A stretch of 64,000 nt of DNA from Aquimarina mytili. Lineage in GTDB: Bacteria > Bacteroidota > Bacteroidia > Flavobacteriales > Flavobacteriaceae. This document shows positions 63,476 to 64,000 of this stretch, in pieces. The first letter of the stretch is position 1; every line of letters begins with the position of its first letter. The position numbers and the translations under genes were made by a program. The stretch lies in assembly GCF_016735115.1 (NCBI RefSeq), contig NZ_JAERQJ010000002.1, positions 124,001 through 188,000 of the forward strand, read 5' to 3'. The notes beneath the pieces were generated by a model. It was not told the DNA's origin. It saw only the letters and a list, made by a program, of their open reading frames with translations, and did not search any database.

Positions 63476-64000
63476 AAAACTTTCATTTTTTACAGGATTG
63501 TTTTTATTGGTATTTTTTACCTGTTGTAATACATATGTCAATTTTTATAGTCATACGTATACATCTATTCCAAATACCGATACCACTAAAGTTTATCGAT
63601 TAGATTTAAGTTATCAAAACCTGGATTCTTTACCTGATAATATCTCAAAGATAGAATCTTTAAAAATGCTAAACATTAGTGGTAATTCAAACATAGACTT
63701 AACAAGAGTGTTTCAAAAAATAGCATCAAAAGAAAGTTTAGAAATATTAATTCTTGACAGTTTAGCTATATCAAGTATCCCGAAATCTATAAGCGAGTTT
63801 TCAAATCTGAAACAATTGTCAATTGCATATAATCCAGATTTAGAACTTAAACAAGTTTTTGAAATTATTCCAAAAGATCAATTAGAATTTTTAAACCTTA
63901 AAGGGAATAATATTAAAAATTTACCTAATAATATCATTAAACTAAAAGCTTTAAAGGATCTAAACCTTTCATATAATACAATAACAGATTCTAATAGCTA
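63468..64000 (+). CDS. Leucine-rich-repeat lipoprotein (cut by the right edge)
   Basis: An open frame starts with ATG at 63468, inside the end of the previous gene, and runs through the window end (177 codons seen). It has a lipobox-like start (LFLLVFFTCCN). Leucine-rich repeats follow: VYRLDLSYQNLDSLPDNISK, LKMLNISGNSNIDL, LEILILDSLAISSIPKSI, LEFLNLKGNNIKNLPNNII and LKDLNLSYNTIT. The spacing fits typical bacterial LRRs. The C terminus is not in the window. It is probably exposed at the cell surface and binds protein partners. Confidence 0.82.
   Translation, partial: MTRKLSFFTGLFLLVFFTCCNTYVNFYSHTYTSIPNTDTTKVYRLDLSYQNLDSLPDNISKIESLKMLNISGNSNIDLTRVFQKIASKESLEILILDSLAISSIPKSISEFSNLKQLSIAYNPDLELKQVFEIIPKDQLEFLNLKGNNIKNLPNNIIKLKALKDLNLSYNTITDSNS

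Noticed and set aside
1..64000. CRISPR arrays, tRNA, rRNA, riboswitches and insertion sequences
   Set aside because: I looked for spaced repeats, cloverleaf-type sequences, transposase motifs and known riboswitch patterns and saw none. Weak RNA structures may have been missed without a search tool.

Overview
The window looks like a chromosomal segment from a marine-type member of the Bacteroidota, most likely the family Flavobacteriaceae. It is AT-rich. Many proteins have short lipoprotein signals (LxxC-type lipoboxes), there are LytTR and 7TM-type two-component systems and an outer-membrane beta-barrel pair, and one large secreted protein ends in a type IX secretion sorting domain. Several intergenic regions carry the Bacteroidota -7 promoter element TAnnTTTG, and few genes have a strong Shine-Dalgarno sequence. 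No tRNA, rRNA, CRISPR array or insertion sequence was seen.

Layout. 1-11 kb: a PD40 lipoprotein, two LytTR histidine kinase/response regulator pairs, an S41-type peptidase homologue, an ABA4-like membrane protein, an AraC regulator and a DJ-1/PfpI protein. 11-14.4 kb: a four-gene redox/electrophile operon (DUF1330, LLM flavin oxidoreductase, SDR, nitroreductase) facing a HxlR regulator across overlapping divergent promoters. 14.5-20.1 kb: envelope and small hypothetical proteins, an HTTM membrane protein and a YceI protein. 20.1-27.8 kb: a ten-gene minus-strand biosynthetic cluster with a type III polyketide synthase, methyltransferase, FAD reductase/oxygenase and its own ACP, ketosynthase, dehydratase, enoyl reductase and phosphopantetheinyl transferase. 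27.9-31.5 kb: OmpA and lipocalin lipoproteins, an MFS transporter and an M48 metalloprotease.

31.9-41.1 kb holds the most exciting locus: a tight four-gene plus-strand operon encoding (1) a caspase-like protease fused to a C-terminal SGNH/GDSL hydrolase, (2) a 278-residue protein that I read as a bacterial gasdermin (Cys4 near the N terminus, short C-terminal tail), (3) a CHAT caspase-like protease with a long helical extension and (4) a membrane-anchored STAND NTPase with C-terminal WD40 repeats. The natural model is an abortive-infection defence system: the NTPase senses infection, the proteases are activated, the gasdermin tail is cut and pores open in the inner membrane. The SGNH fusion and the presence of two proteases make this arrangement unusual.

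41-64 kb: a GH31 glucosidase, HEAT-repeat protein, WYL regulator, Na+/H+ antiporter, pirin and FAD oxidoreductase; a small HTH-like protein with a striking operator cluster; a T9SS-secreted M14 carboxypeptidase; an acidic repeat lipoprotein with a 35-residue membrane protein downstream; an aldehyde dehydrogenase/DUF779 pair; aroQ with a Dph6-like ATPase; two porin paralogues; xerD; and a leucine-rich-repeat lipoprotein cut by the right edge. Residue numbers count from the start given for each feature. All functional assignments are from reading the sequence; no database search was run.
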